Below, one piece after another: positions 1 to 12,721 of a stretch of DNA of 64,000 nt. Below the pieces are notes generated by a model. The model was not told the origin of the DNA. It did not search any database and worked only from the letters and a program-made list of their open reading frames with translations. Source of the stretch: Hartmannibacter diazotrophicus (lineage in GTDB: Bacteria > Pseudomonadota > Alphaproteobacteria > Rhizobiales > Pleomorphomonadaceae); NCBI RefSeq assembly GCF_900231165.1, contig NZ_LT960614.1, positions 62,001-126,000 on the forward strand. Reading direction: 5' to 3'. The stretch's first letter is position 1; every line of letters begins with the position of its first letter. Position numbers and translations under genes: made by a program.

Positions 1-1149
1 CTCGATGATGATCCGCTGGTTCTCCTCGTCCGGCCGCAGGGACAGGCCGACGTTCGTGCCGAACTTGAAGCCGTTTTCGACGAGGTTGCCGACACAGCGC
101 GTCAGGGCTTCCGGCTGGACCGAGGCGACAAGACGCGCCGGCAGGTCGCAGTCGAGCTCCAGACCCATTTCTGCATAGGTGTCCGCCAGCGAGGAAAGCA
201 GGGAGGCGACGTCGACCCGCTCGAAGGGTTCGGCCACCGAATTGCCGCGCAGGAAGGCGAGTGCCTTCTCCGTCAGCCGGGCGAGCCGATCGATCTCCTC
301 GATCATTTCGCTGCGCGTCACGTCGTTCGCGATCGTCTCCGAGCGCAGCCGCAGTCTCGTCAGCGGCGTCCGCAGGTCGTGGCCGACGGCGGCCAGCATT
401 TCCGTTCGCGCCCGGATCATCACCTTCTGGCGATCCCTGAGCCCGTTCAGTTCATGCGCCAGCTGGCGAACCTCCCGCGTTCCCTCGCCGACGAAGTCCG
501 GCCCGTCCAGCGAGCCCTCCACGGTGGCGACGCGGGCCGAGAGGCGCTCCAGCGGCGCGATCACCGTGCGCTTCATCAGAAGCAGCAGCAAACCGGTCGT
601 GAGCACGATGGCGACCGCCCCGAACACAAGGACGATGACGGGCGGCGGCGGCTCGGGGACATCGACGCCGGAATGGCTGAAGAGAAGATACTGGCCGTCG
701 GCAAAGCCGACCGCCACGTCCGGATAGCGGCTGCCCGTGCGGGTTGGCGGCAGGAGGCGGAAATCGATGTTCGCCGGCAACCTGTCGCGCAGCACGCTGG
801 GGATCAGCATGACCTCGTGGCTCTTGTCATCGAGGCCGTGCGGCTCGACGTCGGGCTTCTCGGCAAGAGGCCGCACATGCGGCACGGCCCGCAGGACGAG
901 CGCGATCATCTCGTCCTGCTGGTCGACGGGCGTTTCGGCGACCATGGCCGATGTCGTCACGATGCGCGTGACGAAGGCGAGGATGTCCTCTTCGGAGCCA
1001 CGGACGGGCGGGGGGCCGCGAAAGTGATTGAAGAAAATGACGCTCAGGATCACCAGGATGTTGGTGACGACGATCGACAGCGTCACCAGCAACGCGATCT
1101 GCACCGCGATCCGCTGCAGCGCTGGAATGCGGGCAAGGAGCCGGTTCAT
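1..1149 (-). CDS. Sensor histidine kinase, C-terminus cut by window edge
   Basis: Inner-membrane sensor kinase of an OmpR-class two-component pair; 383 residues are visible. Reading from the ATG at 1149 there is an N-terminal membrane helix (about residues 14-40), a periplasmic region, a second helix (about 170-193), a HAMP-like linker, and a HisKA box AVGHDLRTPLTRLR with the phospho-accepting His at residue 257. The N-box of the ATPase domain (NLVENGFKFG) is near the window edge; the G boxes lie outside. The start overlaps the stop of the response regulator (ATGA), so the two are translationally coupled. The periplasmic region gives no clue to the ligand. Confidence 0.93.
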   Translation of the reverse strand, partial: MNRLLARIPALQRIAVQIALLVTLSIVVTNILVILSVIFFNHFRGPPPVRGSEEDILAFVTRIVTTSAMVAETPVDQQDEMIALVLRAVPHVRPLAEKPDVEPHGLDDKSHEVMLIPSVLRDRLPANIDFRLLPPTRTGSRYPDVAVGFADGQYLLFSHSGVDVPEPPPPVIVLVFGAVAIVLTTGLLLLLMKRTVIAPLERLSARVATVEGSLDGPDFVGEGTREVRQLAHELNGLRDRQKVMIRARTEMLAAVGHDLRTPLTRLRLRSETIANDVTRSEMIEEIDRLARLTEKALAFLRGNSVAEPFERVDVASLLSSLADTYAEMGLELDCDLPARLVASVQPEALTRCVGNLVENGFKFGTNVGLSLRPDEENQRIIIE

Positions 1150-1931
1150 TGCTTCTCGCGCACCTCGGCGGAGAACATGTAGCCGACATTGCGAACGGTG
1201 TTGATGAGGCCGCCGTCGTCGGTGTCAGACTGCAGCTTGCGCCTGAGCCGGGAGACCATGATGTCCACGCTGCGGTCATAGGCGCCGCCGCTCACGCGCC
1301 CGCGCGTCATTTCCAGAAGTTGTTCGCGCGGCAGCACCCGTCCGGCATGGCGGCAGAAGGTGACGAGCAGGTCGAATTCGCCGCTCGTCAGCGAGACCCT
1401 CACGCCCTCGTCGTCATAGAGCTGGCGGCGCAGCAGATCGACGGTCCAGCGGTCGAACTGGATGCGGCCGCCGTTGAAGATGTCGCGCGCCGGCTGGCTG
1501 GAGGCCGCCGGTTCTTCCCAGCGCCTCAGGATCGCCCGCACCCGCGCCAGGAGTTCGCGCGGATTGAAGGGCTTGACCATGTAGTCGTCGGCGCCGGTCT
1601 CCAGGCCGATGATGCGGTCGACATCCTCGCCGAGCGCGGTCAGCATCAGGATCGGCATATGCCTCTCGTTCGACCGCAGGCGCCGGCAGATGGCAAGGCC
1701 GCCTTCCCCGGGCAGCATCAGGTCGAGAACGATGAGATCGATGGACGCCTCGGCGAGGATCGCGTCCATGGCTCGCGCGTGCGCCGCGCTCGACACGCGG
1801 CATCCGTTTGCTGCGAGAAACTGTTCCACCAGATCGCGGATGACGGGATCGTCCTCGACGACGAGAATATGCGGTGTCTCCATGACCGGCCAAACCGTTG
1901 CTGAGCCGCGCGCGGGCATCATTCCTATCAT
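1146..1931 (-). CDS. OmpR-family response regulator
   Basis: DNA-binding partner of the downstream kinase. It has an N-terminal receiver domain (HILVVEDDPVIRDL; phosphoacceptor Asp in LIVLDLMLPGEGG; conserved Lys in MVKPFNP) and a C-terminal winged helix of the trans_reg_C type. Two starts are possible. The ATG at 1931 has a good ribosome-binding site (GGAGAAGGA, about 6 bases upstream). The ATG at 1883 (METPHILVV) matches the usual family N-terminus but has no clear site upstream. I give the longer form; the first 16 residues may not be translated. It overlaps the kinase start by 4 bases. The target genes cannot be inferred. Confidence 0.93.
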   Translation of the reverse strand: MIGMMPARGSATVWPVMETPHILVVEDDPVIRDLVEQFLAANGCRVSSAAHARAMDAILAEASIDLIVLDLMLPGEGGLAICRRLRSNERHMPILMLTALGEDVDRIIGLETGADDYMVKPFNPRELLARVRAILRRWEEPAASSQPARDIFNGGRIQFDRWTVDLLRRQLYDDEGVRVSLTSGEFDLLVTFCRHAGRVLPREQLLEMTRGRVSGGAYDRSVDIMVSRLRRKLQSDTDDGGLINTVRNVGYMFSAEVREKQ

Positions 1932-2030
1932 GTCCGTTCCTTCTCCTTATACGAACGACGAACGGCCGGAAAGCATGGGAGTGCCATGCCCCGGCCGCCG
2001 CCATGAGGCAGCGTGACCCCGTATATGCCG

Positions 2031-2759
2031 TCAGGCGGCCTGATCGAACAGTGAAACAAGATCGATCGTCGAACTGGAACTGCTGCTGTAGGCCGAACTG
2101 CTGGCAAGAATGCTTGCCAGATCGCTGCCGCCGCCGAAGCCCTGGGCGCCGCCAGGTCCACCGCCACCCGGAGGGGGGGGAGGCGGTCCGCCGGCACTGC
2201 GTTCTTCGGCCTGAGCCTGCTTGTAGCTCTGGTCTTCGTCTTCACTGATCTCGCCGTCACCGTCGCTGTCGATGGTGCTGAAGAGATCTTGCGAATCTTC
2301 AGAGGAAATGCCGATCTCGTCGCCCTTGGCCGAGAACTCGTCGCCCTTGGCCGAGAACTCGTCGAGCGACAGGGTTCCCGAGCCGTCGGTGTCCGTGTCG
2401 GAGAAGAAGTCGCCTTCTCCACCGCGCTGGCCACCGGGGCCACCCGGACCGCCTGGACCGCCCGGAGGCGGCGGCAGGCCGCCGGCACCGAATTCCTGAG
2501 CGGACAGAAGCGAGGATGCCGTTTCGGATGAAAGCTGCGAGATGCCGGTGGCAAGCTCGTCGCCGGACACAAGTCCGTCCGAATCGGAATCCAGGGTGTT
2601 GAAAAGATTGGTAATGTCCTCGTCGGACGCATCGGTCTGGTTCGTCGCGCCGAATTCTTCGAGCGACAATCCTCCGTTCACGTCCGTGTCGGCCTGACTC
2701 AGGATACGTGAGGCAAAGCCGTTGGCGGGGTTGAAGCCGCCAATACCGCCGACACTCAT
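2031..2759 (-). CDS. EF-hand calcium-binding protein with Pro/Gly-rich linkers
   Basis: A 242-residue acidic protein with four EF-hand loops in two pairs: residues 24-35, 57-68, 123-134 and 164-175, each with Asp at positions 1, 3 and 5 (or Asn/Ser) and Glu at 12. The pairs are separated by a Pro-Gly-rich stretch (about 95-112). A second such stretch (190-210) precedes a serine run and a short hydrophobic C-terminus. There is no Sec signal peptide or membrane helix. The start is set by a strong GGAGGAG site. Similar EF-hand proteins are widespread in alphaproteobacteria and mostly uncharacterised. A role as calcium buffer or signalling protein is inference; export by a non-Sec route cannot be excluded. 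Confidence 0.85.
   Translation of the reverse strand: MSVGGIGGFNPANGFASRILSQADTDVNGGLSLEEFGATNQTDASDEDITNLFNTLDSDSDGLVSGDELATGISQLSSETASSLLSAQEFGAGGLPPPPGGPGGPGGPGGQRGGEGDFFSDTDTDGSGTLSLDEFSAKGDEFSAKGDEIGISSEDSQDLFSTIDSDGDGEISEDEDQSYKQAQAEERSAGGPPPPPPGGGGPGGAQGFGGGSDLASILASSSAYSSSSSSTIDLVSLFDQAA
2320..2361. repeat. 21-bp exact tandem duplication inside the EF-hand gene
   Basis: Two perfect adjacent 21-bp copies (2320-2340 and 2341-2361). They duplicate seven residues, giving EFSAKGDEFSAKGDE between EF-hands 3 and 4. The reading frame is kept. Complete identity suggests a recent slippage event. Confidence 0.95.
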
Positions 2760-3106
2760 GGGTTACTCCTCCTGTTCTTGGAGAAAGGATGTGAATGTCC
2801 CCGCGCCGCGCGGAGACTTGGGTATCATGTTCATGAAATAAGTGGCGCCGGGGTATCATTTTGTTTCGTTGGCGGGAAGAATATGCCCGATTTTAACTAT
2901 CCGTTCAGAGTTGGATGCTGGTCGAGCGGACGTGTGTCTGCTTGGCGTTGAGTGGGTGTTCTTCGATCCTCGCTTGAAGGCCGGCAATTTTCGCCCGGTC
3001 GTTGCAGGAAGGCGCGATCGTTCCGATTTATCTGGGACCAGAACGCCGTTTGTCATGGTCATGCAGGATGATCGGCCGCCTCCAGAGTCAGCAGGGAGAA
3101 GCCTCC
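2760..3106. other. Intergenic region between EF-hand gene and fumC
   Basis: Divergent upstream region of 347 bases. Next to 2760 is the EF-hand ribosome-binding site (minus strand). The middle (about 2830-2900) is comparatively AT-rich and the likeliest place for both promoters. I see no convincing -35/-10 pair, no hairpin and no small reading frame with a ribosome-binding site. Confidence 0.6.
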
Positions 3107-4531
3107 ATGAGCGAAGTGACGAGCAACGATCCGGCGGACGCGGCGATGCGCGAGGAAAGCGACACGATGGGAACCATCGCGGTTCCCGCCAGCCGCTACT
3201 GGGGCGCCCAGACCCAGCGCTCGATCGGCAACTTTCCGATCGGTCGGGACCGCTTTGTCTGGGGCCGGCCGATTGTCCGGTCACTCGGCATCCTCAAGCG
3301 TGCCGCCGCCGAAGCCAATGCGGAGCTTGGCGAACTGCCGCAAGACATTGCGGCGTTGATCGTCAAGGCGGCCGACGAGGTCGTTGCAGGTCGTCTCGAC
3401 GGCGAGTTCCCCCTTGTCGTCTTCCAGACGGGCTCCGGCACCCAGTCCAACATGAACGCCAACGAGGTCATCGCCAACCGGGCCATCGAACTGGCTGGCG
3501 GCGAGCGGGGATCGAAGAAGCCCGTTCATCCCAACGATCACGTCAATCGCGGTCAGTCGTCCAACGACACGTTCCCAACGGCCATGCACATTGCCGCGAT
3601 GGACGAAATCGTCGCGCGGCTCCTGCCTGCCGTCAAACGCCTTCGCGACACGCTGGCCGAAAAGGCCGCGACCTACGACGATCTCGTCAAGACGGGCCGA
3701 ACCCACCTGCAGGACGCAACGCCGATCACGCTGGGACAGGAGATCGGAAGCTGGGTCGCGGGCATCGACTTCGGTCTGGCCGAGGTGGAAAAGGCAAGCC
3801 AGGGGCTGCTGGACCTTGCCATCGGCGGCACGGCCGTCGGAACGGGTCTCAACGCCCATCCGAAGTTCGGCGATCTCGCCGCTCAGAAGATTGCCGTTCT
3901 CACCGGCCAGCCATTCCGCTCCGCCGCGAACAAGTTCCATGCGCTTGCCGCTCATGACGCGCTGGTGGCGACATCGGCGGCTTTGCGCACGCTGGCCGGC
4001 AGCCTGATGAAGATGGCCAATGACGTGCGCTGGCTGGCGAGTGGCCCGCGCTGCGGCATCGGCGAGCTGCTGATTCCGGAAAACGAACCGGGCTCCTCGA
4101 TCATGCCGGGCAAGGTCAATCCGACACAGTGCGAGGCGCTCACCATGGTCTGCGTCCAGGTCTTCGGCAACGACGCGGCGGTGGCCTTCGCCGGCACGCA
4201 GGGCAATTTCCAGCTCAATGTCTACAAGCCCGTGATGGTCCACAACGTGCTGGAATCGATCGCGCTTCTTTCCGACGCCTGTCTTTCCTTCAACGACCAC
4301 TGCGCCGCCGGCATCGCGCCGAACCTGAACCGGATCGAGGACAATCTGTCCCGCAACCTGATGCTGGTGACCGCCCTTAACCGGCATATCGGCTACGACA
4401 AGGCGGCGAAGATCGCCAAGACCGCCCAGAAGGAAGGCCTCTCCCTGCGCGAGGCCGCGCTCGGCTCCGGTTTCGTCAGCGCCGAGGACTACGAACGCTT
4501 CGTCGTTCCGATCGACATGACCCATCCCTGA
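3107..4531 (+). CDS. fumC: Class II fumarate hydratase
   Basis: Iron-independent fumarase of the TCA cycle (fumarate to L-malate), cytoplasmic homotetramer. At 474 residues it matches the family length. It carries the superfamily signature [13 protein letters not shown], the active-site segment [10 protein letters not shown], and [13 protein letters not shown] near the N-terminus. The ATG at 3107 follows GGGAGAAG by about 6 bases and fits the family start; an in-frame ATG at 3002 would add 35 unrelated residues. It is a single-gene unit followed by ppc on the same strand after 260 bases. Confidence 0.97.
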   Translation: MSEVTSNDPADAAMREESDTMGTIAVPASRYWGAQTQRSIGNFPIGRDRFVWGRPIVRSLGILKRAAAEANAELGELPQDIAALIVKAADEVVAGRLDGEFPLVVFQTGSGTQSNMNANEVIANRAIELAGGERGSKKPVHPNDHVNRGQSSNDTFPTAMHIAAMDEIVARLLPAVKRLRDTLAEKAATYDDLVKTGRTHLQDATPITLGQEIGSWVAGIDFGLAEVEKASQGLLDLAIGGTAVGTGLNAHPKFGDLAAQKIAVLTGQPFRSAANKFHALAAHDALVATSAALRTLAGSLMKMANDVRWLASGPRCGIGELLIPENEPGSSIMPGKVNPTQCEALTMVCVQVFGNDAAVAFAGTQGNFQLNVYKPVMVHNVLESIALLSDACLSFNDHCAAGIAPNLNRIEDNLSRNLMLVTALNRHIGYDKAAKIAKTAQKEGLSLREAALGSGFVSAEDYERFVVPIDMTHP

Positions 4532-4791
4532 GCGAGGCAGCTTTCAGAACCGTTATGTCCCGCTTTCAGAAAATCCGAAACGCGAGGAAAGTATTTTACA
4601 TTCAGGTATTTGGGTCAAGCCTTAGCCGGCCTGCGGCATCATTGCCGTCGTGCGTGCGGCCTCCTTCGGCTTAAAGCCGGGGAGAGAAGGTGTGGCGCTG
4701 CGGCTGATTGCCGGCCACTCCAAAGAATTGGACGCGCGCGATGCCGTCCGGCTCCACCAGCCGGATAGCGTCGTGGCCAAGGGAGGCCCCA

Positions 4792-7524
<2,733 letters not shown>

Positions 7525-7580
7525 TCCCGTTTCTCCGGCATGGATCGGTGCGTTGGCGTCGTTCGGTGGCGCAAAAAGAA

Positions 7581-7606
7581 AAATCCGGGCTCTTGAGCCC
7601 GGATTT
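7581..7606 (-). terminator. Intrinsic terminator for the polysaccharide-export gene
   Basis: Perfect 26-bp palindrome (AAATCCGGGC arm) that continues on the minus strand into a T-rich run (TTTCTTTTTG). It lies 49 bases past the stop of the minus-strand gene. In the plus direction it may also stop ppc, though with a poorer T tract. Confidence 0.8.
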
Positions 7607-7620
7607 GCCTGATGCACGAC

Positions 7621-7644
7621 AATGGGCGGCCAGTGCCGCCCATT
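7621..7644. terminator. Second hairpin between convergent ppc and export gene
   Basis: Perfect 10-bp stem (AATGGGCGGC arm) with a CAGT loop. On the plus strand it is followed by TGCTTTTGG, so it can act as a terminator for ppc. It is the first hairpin met by transcripts from the opposite gene. Confidence 0.6.
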
Positions 7645-7654
7645 TGCTTTTGGA

Positions 7655-8839
7655 TCAGTTCATCGTGCTGATCGCTCTGGACGTCGTCGCCACGCTGGAA
7701 ACCGGCGAGATCACGGTTCCGATCAGCGCCAGGAACTTCTGCAGTTCCGTCAGTCGCGCGTTGGCCACGTAAATGGCGTCCCCGCTGGCGACCTCGAAAT
7801 TCTGCGCCAGGAACAGCCCGGACGGCGAGCGAAGGTCAAGCTCGTAGATGACCGGAATGCGGGATCCGAAGCCCGTCGAGAGCAGCTTGCTCTGCGGGTT
7901 GAGGCGCGCGACCACGTTCCTGTCTTCCATGCGATAGACGAAGACACCGGCCGGGTCGGCTCTCGCGTCGCTGAGGCCGCCTGCCTTGGCGAGCGCCTGC
8001 GAAAGATTGAGGTCCATCTGGCCGAAGTCGATCTGGCTGTGTCCGCCCGTCGCGCCGAAGGAGGTGAAGCTCTTCGGCTCCCGGCTGATCGTGATCACGT
8101 CGCCGGCGGCAACCGAAATGTTCTCCGACGGATTGTTGATCACCTTCTGGAGCGAGACCTTGCCGACGCGGTTGCCGCGATTGACGGTCACATACGCCTC
8201 GTAGGCCGGAAACTGCACACCGCCGGCAAGGGCGATGACGTCGAGCAGATGGTCGCCGCGCGGCGTCAGCGGGATGCGTCCGCCCTGCGGCAGCGGGCCG
8301 GTGACGGTCACCGTGTTGGCGACGCTCGTCGTGACGGTCACGAGAACCTGCGGTTCGATTGCCTTGCCGATCAGGGCGTTCTCGATATCGGCCTTCACCG
8401 CCTGCGGGGTGCGGCCGGCTGCCCGGATCTGTCCGGCGTAGGGCACCACGATCGTGCCGTCGGAATTGACGATCTGCTGCGGGATCTGTGCGCTGTTGGC
8501 GCCCGTGGCCACGGCGCCACCCAGCGGCGAGGACGAGGCGAAGAGGCCGCCGGAGCCCGCCTCCCAGATCGTGACCGACACGACATCACCGACGCCGATC
8601 AGGCCGACCGAGCCGCCCGCGTTCTTGCCGAACGTCGACCCGAGGTCATCACTGTCGCGCGTCGACAGTATGGCGAGGATGTCGGGCGAAAGCGGCATCA
8701 ACTCATAGGCAAGCGCTCGTGGGGACGGATTTTCGCTGTCCGATCGGATCGAACTGGCGGAAGGACCTTCGCTCGGAAGGGCCGAGCAGCTGCCCAGCGC
8801 AAGTGACACCGTGAGCAGAACTGCGATACGAAGCTGCAT
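7655..8839 (-). CDS. Polysaccharide export outer-membrane lipoprotein (Wza-like, SLBB)
   Basis: A 394-residue predicted lipoprotein: signal peptide MQLRIAVLLTVSLALGSC with the lipid-modified Cys at 18. It is followed by a Poly_export domain (VGDVVSVTIWE about 100; DGTIVVPYAGQIRAAG about 150) and one or two SLBB-type beta-grasp repeats toward the C-terminus. Proteins of this family form the outer-membrane channel for exopolysaccharide or capsule. No glycosyltransferase, Wzc kinase or flippase genes are nearby, so the locus is an orphan exporter. It has its own promoter and terminator (see the entries at 9021 and 7581). Confidence 0.9.
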   Translation of the reverse strand: MQLRIAVLLTVSLALGSCSALPSEGPSASSIRSDSENPSPRALAYELMPLSPDILAILSTRDSDDLGSTFGKNAGGSVGLIGVGDVVSVTIWEAGSGGLFASSSPLGGAVATGANSAQIPQQIVNSDGTIVVPYAGQIRAAGRTPQAVKADIENALIGKAIEPQVLVTVTTSVANTVTVTGPLPQGGRIPLTPRGDHLLDVIALAGGVQFPAYEAYVTVNRGNRVGKVSLQKVINNPSENISVAAGDVITISREPKSFTSFGATGGHSQIDFGQMDLNLSQALAKAGGLSDARADPAGVFVYRMEDRNVVARLNPQSKLLSTGFGSRIPVIYELDLRSPSGLFLAQNFEVASGDAIYVANARLTELQKFLALIGTVISPVSSVATTSRAISTMN

Positions 8840-9391
8840 CCTGTCGTAGTCCCTTCCTCAAGCACTCGTGCGGGCCGCAAGGCCTCTTGCCGCGCCACGT
8901 CATAGTCAAGCGCCCAGTCTCATAACCCAAATGGACGCCATCGTCATGACCGAACCGGCAGAAATCCGGTTCACTCGTGCGGCATGCGCGCTGGGGTAAG
9001 GGTATGACCCGCTCACACTTAATAGACTGTTACCGACCGATATTGTCAACACATTGATAACTATAAACAAAATGTCATATTACAAGGCTTTTCCGAGGGT
9101 TGCCGCGGAAATCCGAGCATTGCGCCAACGGTTTGCAGGGCGCGGGAAGGGACGATTGACGGTGAGGTGTTGCCCATATGCAGCATCGCGAAAGTGTCGC
9201 TCTGTCCGGGCGGCATCACGGGCTGGCCTGTTCCGGCTGAATCCCGGATTGCCGGAAACCCGCGTGGCGGCGCGGTAGTGGCGACCGGGAGATTTTTCTT
9301 TTGCGCCCGAAGGCGGGGCGATAGACCGGAGGCGCGGCCGTTCGCGCGACGGACATGAAACCGTCCCGGCCGTGAGGGGAGACAGGCAACC
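8840..9391. other. 552-base intergenic region, export gene / galM
   Basis: Divergent region. It contains a good minus-strand promoter (9021-9049) that implies a leader of about 175 nt, and an AT-rich block (about 9018-9090). The remainder (9100-9380) is GC-rich, and its open frames lack ribosome-binding sites and family resemblance. The galM ribosome-binding site (GGGGAGACAGG) is at about 9377-9387. Confidence 0.65.
9021..9049 (-). promoter_or_regulatory. Sigma-70-type promoter of the polysaccharide-export gene
   Basis: On the minus strand, a consensus -35 box TTGACA (9049-9044), a 17-base spacer and a -10 box TCTATT (9026-9021). Transcription would begin near 9014, giving a 5' leader of about 175 nt before the ATG at 8839. 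Confidence 0.65.
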
Positions 9392-10414
9392 ATGGCCGCA
9401 ACGCGATTCGGCACGCTCGCAAATGGCGCAGCCGTCGATGAAATCATCATTGGCACCGGGGGGCTGAGGGCCTCGATCCTGACGCTTGGCGCCATCCTTC
9501 GCCGCCTCGACGTGACGCTGCCGTCCGGTCGCCGCAATGTCGTTCTCGGATTTTCCGATCTTGCCGCCTATGAAAATGGCGCCGGCTATTTCGGCGCGGT
9601 TGCCGGCCGATGCGCCAACCGGATCGCCGGCGGCCGGTTCGTGCTGGATGGCAGAACCTATGCCTTGCCCTGCAATGAAATCGAGCGCGGCAACCAGTTG
9701 CACGGCGGCGCCAACGGCTTCTCCAACCACATCTGGCAGGTGGAGACGGCCGACGAAACGTCGGTGACGCTGACGCTCCGGTCTCCCGACGGCGAGGAGG
9801 GCTATCCGGGGGCGGTCGAGGTCCGCTGCACCTACGAGATCGCGGACGGGGCAACGCTTGTGATCACGCTGACGGCGACCACCGACGCGTCGACGCTCGT
9901 CAATCTCGCGACCCACAGCTACTTCAACCTCGACGCCGGCGCGGACATTCTCGGCCATCGCCTTCAAATTTCAGCCAACACCTACTGCCCTGTCGACGAC
10001 CGGTTGATCCCGACAGGCGAACTGCGGCCCGTCGAGGGCACGCCCTTCGACTTTCGTGAGGCCCGGTCCGTCGCCGGGCCAGACGGCCGTTCGCCGGGCT
10101 ACGACCACAATTTCGCCGTTGCCATGGAGCCCTCAAGCGCACCGCGTCAGATGGCCCGCCTGACCGGCGCAAACGGCGATCTGGCGCTGGAGATCCTTTC
10201 GACCGAGCCGGGCGTCCAGTTCTATGACGGCGGCGCGGCTGGACTGCCGTTGACGAGCGACAACGGGCATCCCGTCGGCCCGCATGCCGGGCTTTGCCTC
10301 GAGCCGCAGGCATTTCCCAATGCCATCAACACGCCGGGCTTTTTCGCACCGGTGCTGAGGCCAGGCGAGGTCTATCGGCAGGTGACGGAATACCGCTTCT
10401 CCATCCCCGGATGA
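9392..10414 (+). CDS. galM: Galactose mutarotase (aldose 1-epimerase)
   Basis: Cytoplasmic enzyme interconverting alpha and beta anomers of aldohexoses; 340 residues, the usual size. Conserved pieces are GRCANRIAGGRF, NQLHGGANGF (substrate-binding His), ATHSYFNL (catalytic His), GYDHNF, and the Glu-containing LCLEPQAFPNAIN near the C-terminus. The ATG at 9392 follows GGGGAGACAGG. There is no sugar kinase or transporter gene beside it, so the sugar it serves is open. A strong shared terminator follows directly after the stop. Confidence 0.95.
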   Translation: MAATRFGTLANGAAVDEIIIGTGGLRASILTLGAILRRLDVTLPSGRRNVVLGFSDLAAYENGAGYFGAVAGRCANRIAGGRFVLDGRTYALPCNEIERGNQLHGGANGFSNHIWQVETADETSVTLTLRSPDGEEGYPGAVEVRCTYEIADGATLVITLTATTDASTLVNLATHSYFNLDAGADILGHRLQISANTYCPVDDRLIPTGELRPVEGTPFDFREARSVAGPDGRSPGYDHNFAVAMEPSSAPRQMARLTGANGDLALEILSTEPGVQFYDGGAAGLPLTSDNGHPVGPHAGLCLEPQAFPNAINTPGFFAPVLRPGEVYRQVTEYRFSIPG

Positions 10415-10443
10415 AAAAAGCCGGGTGCATGGCCCGGCTTTTT
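10415..10443. terminator. Bidirectional intrinsic terminator, galM / tautomerase
   Basis: Stem AAAAAGCCGGG / CCCGGCTTTTT with a 7-base loop, starting at the base after the galM TGA. A-run on one side and T-run on the other make it a terminator in both directions for the convergent genes. Confidence 0.9.
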
Positions 10444-10472
10444 CGTCTTTCATCCAGCGATCGGAACCCGGA

Positions 10473-10682
10473 TCAGGTCTCCGCCTTCTTCGCGGCCATC
10501 CTGTCGGCGTAGGTCTCGCCGGCCTCGCCCCAGTTGATGGGGTCGACATCCTGAAGCATGACGGTGACGGCGCCCGGCGAGCAGCCGAGGACGGCGCAGG
10601 TCGTCTTGGTCAGTTCGGCGATCAGCTCGCGCCGCTTCTCCACGGTGCGGCCGGGGAACATCTGCACGGTAATGTTGGGCAT
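10473..10682 (-). CDS. 4-oxalocrotonate tautomerase-like protein
   Basis: A 69-residue protein of the tautomerase superfamily. It begins MPNITVQMFPGR, so Met removal exposes the catalytic N-terminal Pro. The rest follows the beta-alpha-beta fold (KRRELIAELTKTTCAVLG, VTVMLQDVDPINWGEAG). The substrate is unknown; there are no catechol meta-cleavage genes nearby. It begins 17 bases after the trpB stop on the same strand, so it is probably cotranscribed with trpFB. Confidence 0.88.
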   Translation of the reverse strand: MPNITVQMFPGRTVEKRRELIAELTKTTCAVLGCSPGAVTVMLQDVDPINWGEAGETYADRMAAKKAET

Positions 10683-10699
10683 GTCTTTGGCTCTCGTCC

Positions 10700-11917
<1,218 letters not shown>

Positions 11918-11928
11918 GCCAGAAGTCC

Positions 11929-12630
11929 TCAGGCCAGTAGTTCTCGGGAATGCGCAGCGGAAAGCGGCCGGCCGGCCGCCTCGCGCACCTTGTGGACGAA
12001 GGCCTCGATGAGGCCCTTGTCCTTGGTTCCGGGCGCGCTCTCCACGCCCGACGAAACGTCTACGCCGGCCGGATGGAGCCGGTTCACGGCCTCGCCGACA
12101 TTGTTCGGATCAAGGCCCCCGGAAAGCATGAAGCGAAGGTCCGGGTCAAGGGATTCAAGCACGGACCAGTCGAAGGTCGCCCCAAGGCCGCCGGGCCGGG
12201 TCGCATCCTTGGGTGGCTTGGCGTCGAAGAGCAGCCGGTGGCCCGCCTCGGCATAGGGGCGCGCGGTCGCGACATCCTCGCGGGTCGCGATCCCGAGCGC
12301 TTTCATGACGGGGATGCCGAAGCGGCCTGAGATCTCCGAGGCCCGCTCGACGGTCTCTTTCCCGTGGAGTTGCAGGAGATCGGGCCGCGCCGCCTCCGCG
12401 ATGCGGGCGAGGCGCTCGTCGTCGGCGTTGACCGTCAGGACGACAATCCCCGCCCGTCCGCGCACATGGTCGGCCAGCATCGCCATCCGGTCCAGATCGA
12501 CGTGGCGGGGACTTTTTTCGAAGGAGACGAGGCCGATCAGATCGGCGCCGGCCGCGACGGCCCAGTCGAGGCTTTCGGTCGTCGACAATCCGCAGATCTT
12601 CACGCAAAGGGCAGGCGCGGCGCCCGGCAT
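11929..12630 (-). CDS. trpF: Phosphoribosylanthranilate isomerase
   Basis: Third step of the tryptophan branch (PRA to CdRP), a TIM barrel. From the ATG at 12630 it is 233 residues. Motifs in order: VKICGL (catalytic Cys), [21 protein letters not shown] (catalytic Asp), [20 protein letters not shown]. The frame is open upstream, but the family starts just before VKICG. The ribosome-binding site is weak. It lies 91 bases downstream of the HPP gene on the same strand and 11 bases before trpB. Confidence 0.95.
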   Translation of the reverse strand: MPGAAPALCVKICGLSTTESLDWAVAAGADLIGLVSFEKSPRHVDLDRMAMLADHVRGRAGIVVLTVNADDERLARIAEAARPDLLQLHGKETVERASEISGRFGIPVMKALGIATREDVATARPYAEAGHRLLFDAKPPKDATRPGGLGATFDWSVLESLDPDLRFMLSGGLDPNNVGEAVNRLHPAGVDVSSGVESAPGTKDKGLIEAFVHKVREAAGRPLSAAHSRELLA

Positions 12631-12721
12631 CGGTCTTGTCCAGCTTTTCGGTATCCGTTCCCAATCCAACTGGCACGGATCGCTTTGCCGGACAAGGGCG
12701 TCGATGGCAGAAAGAGGCGTC

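Noticed and set aside
4532-4791. Possible glycine-riboswitch-like GGAGAG segment before ppc
   Set aside because: Only a GGGGAGAGAAGG stretch is present; the paired aptamer elements are missing.
9054-9278. Open frame MITINKMSYYKAFPR... in the export/galM gap
   Set aside because: No ribosome-binding site at the ATG, and composition shifts to Arg/Ala-rich shadow-like sequence after 25 residues. Overlaps the predicted promoter region.
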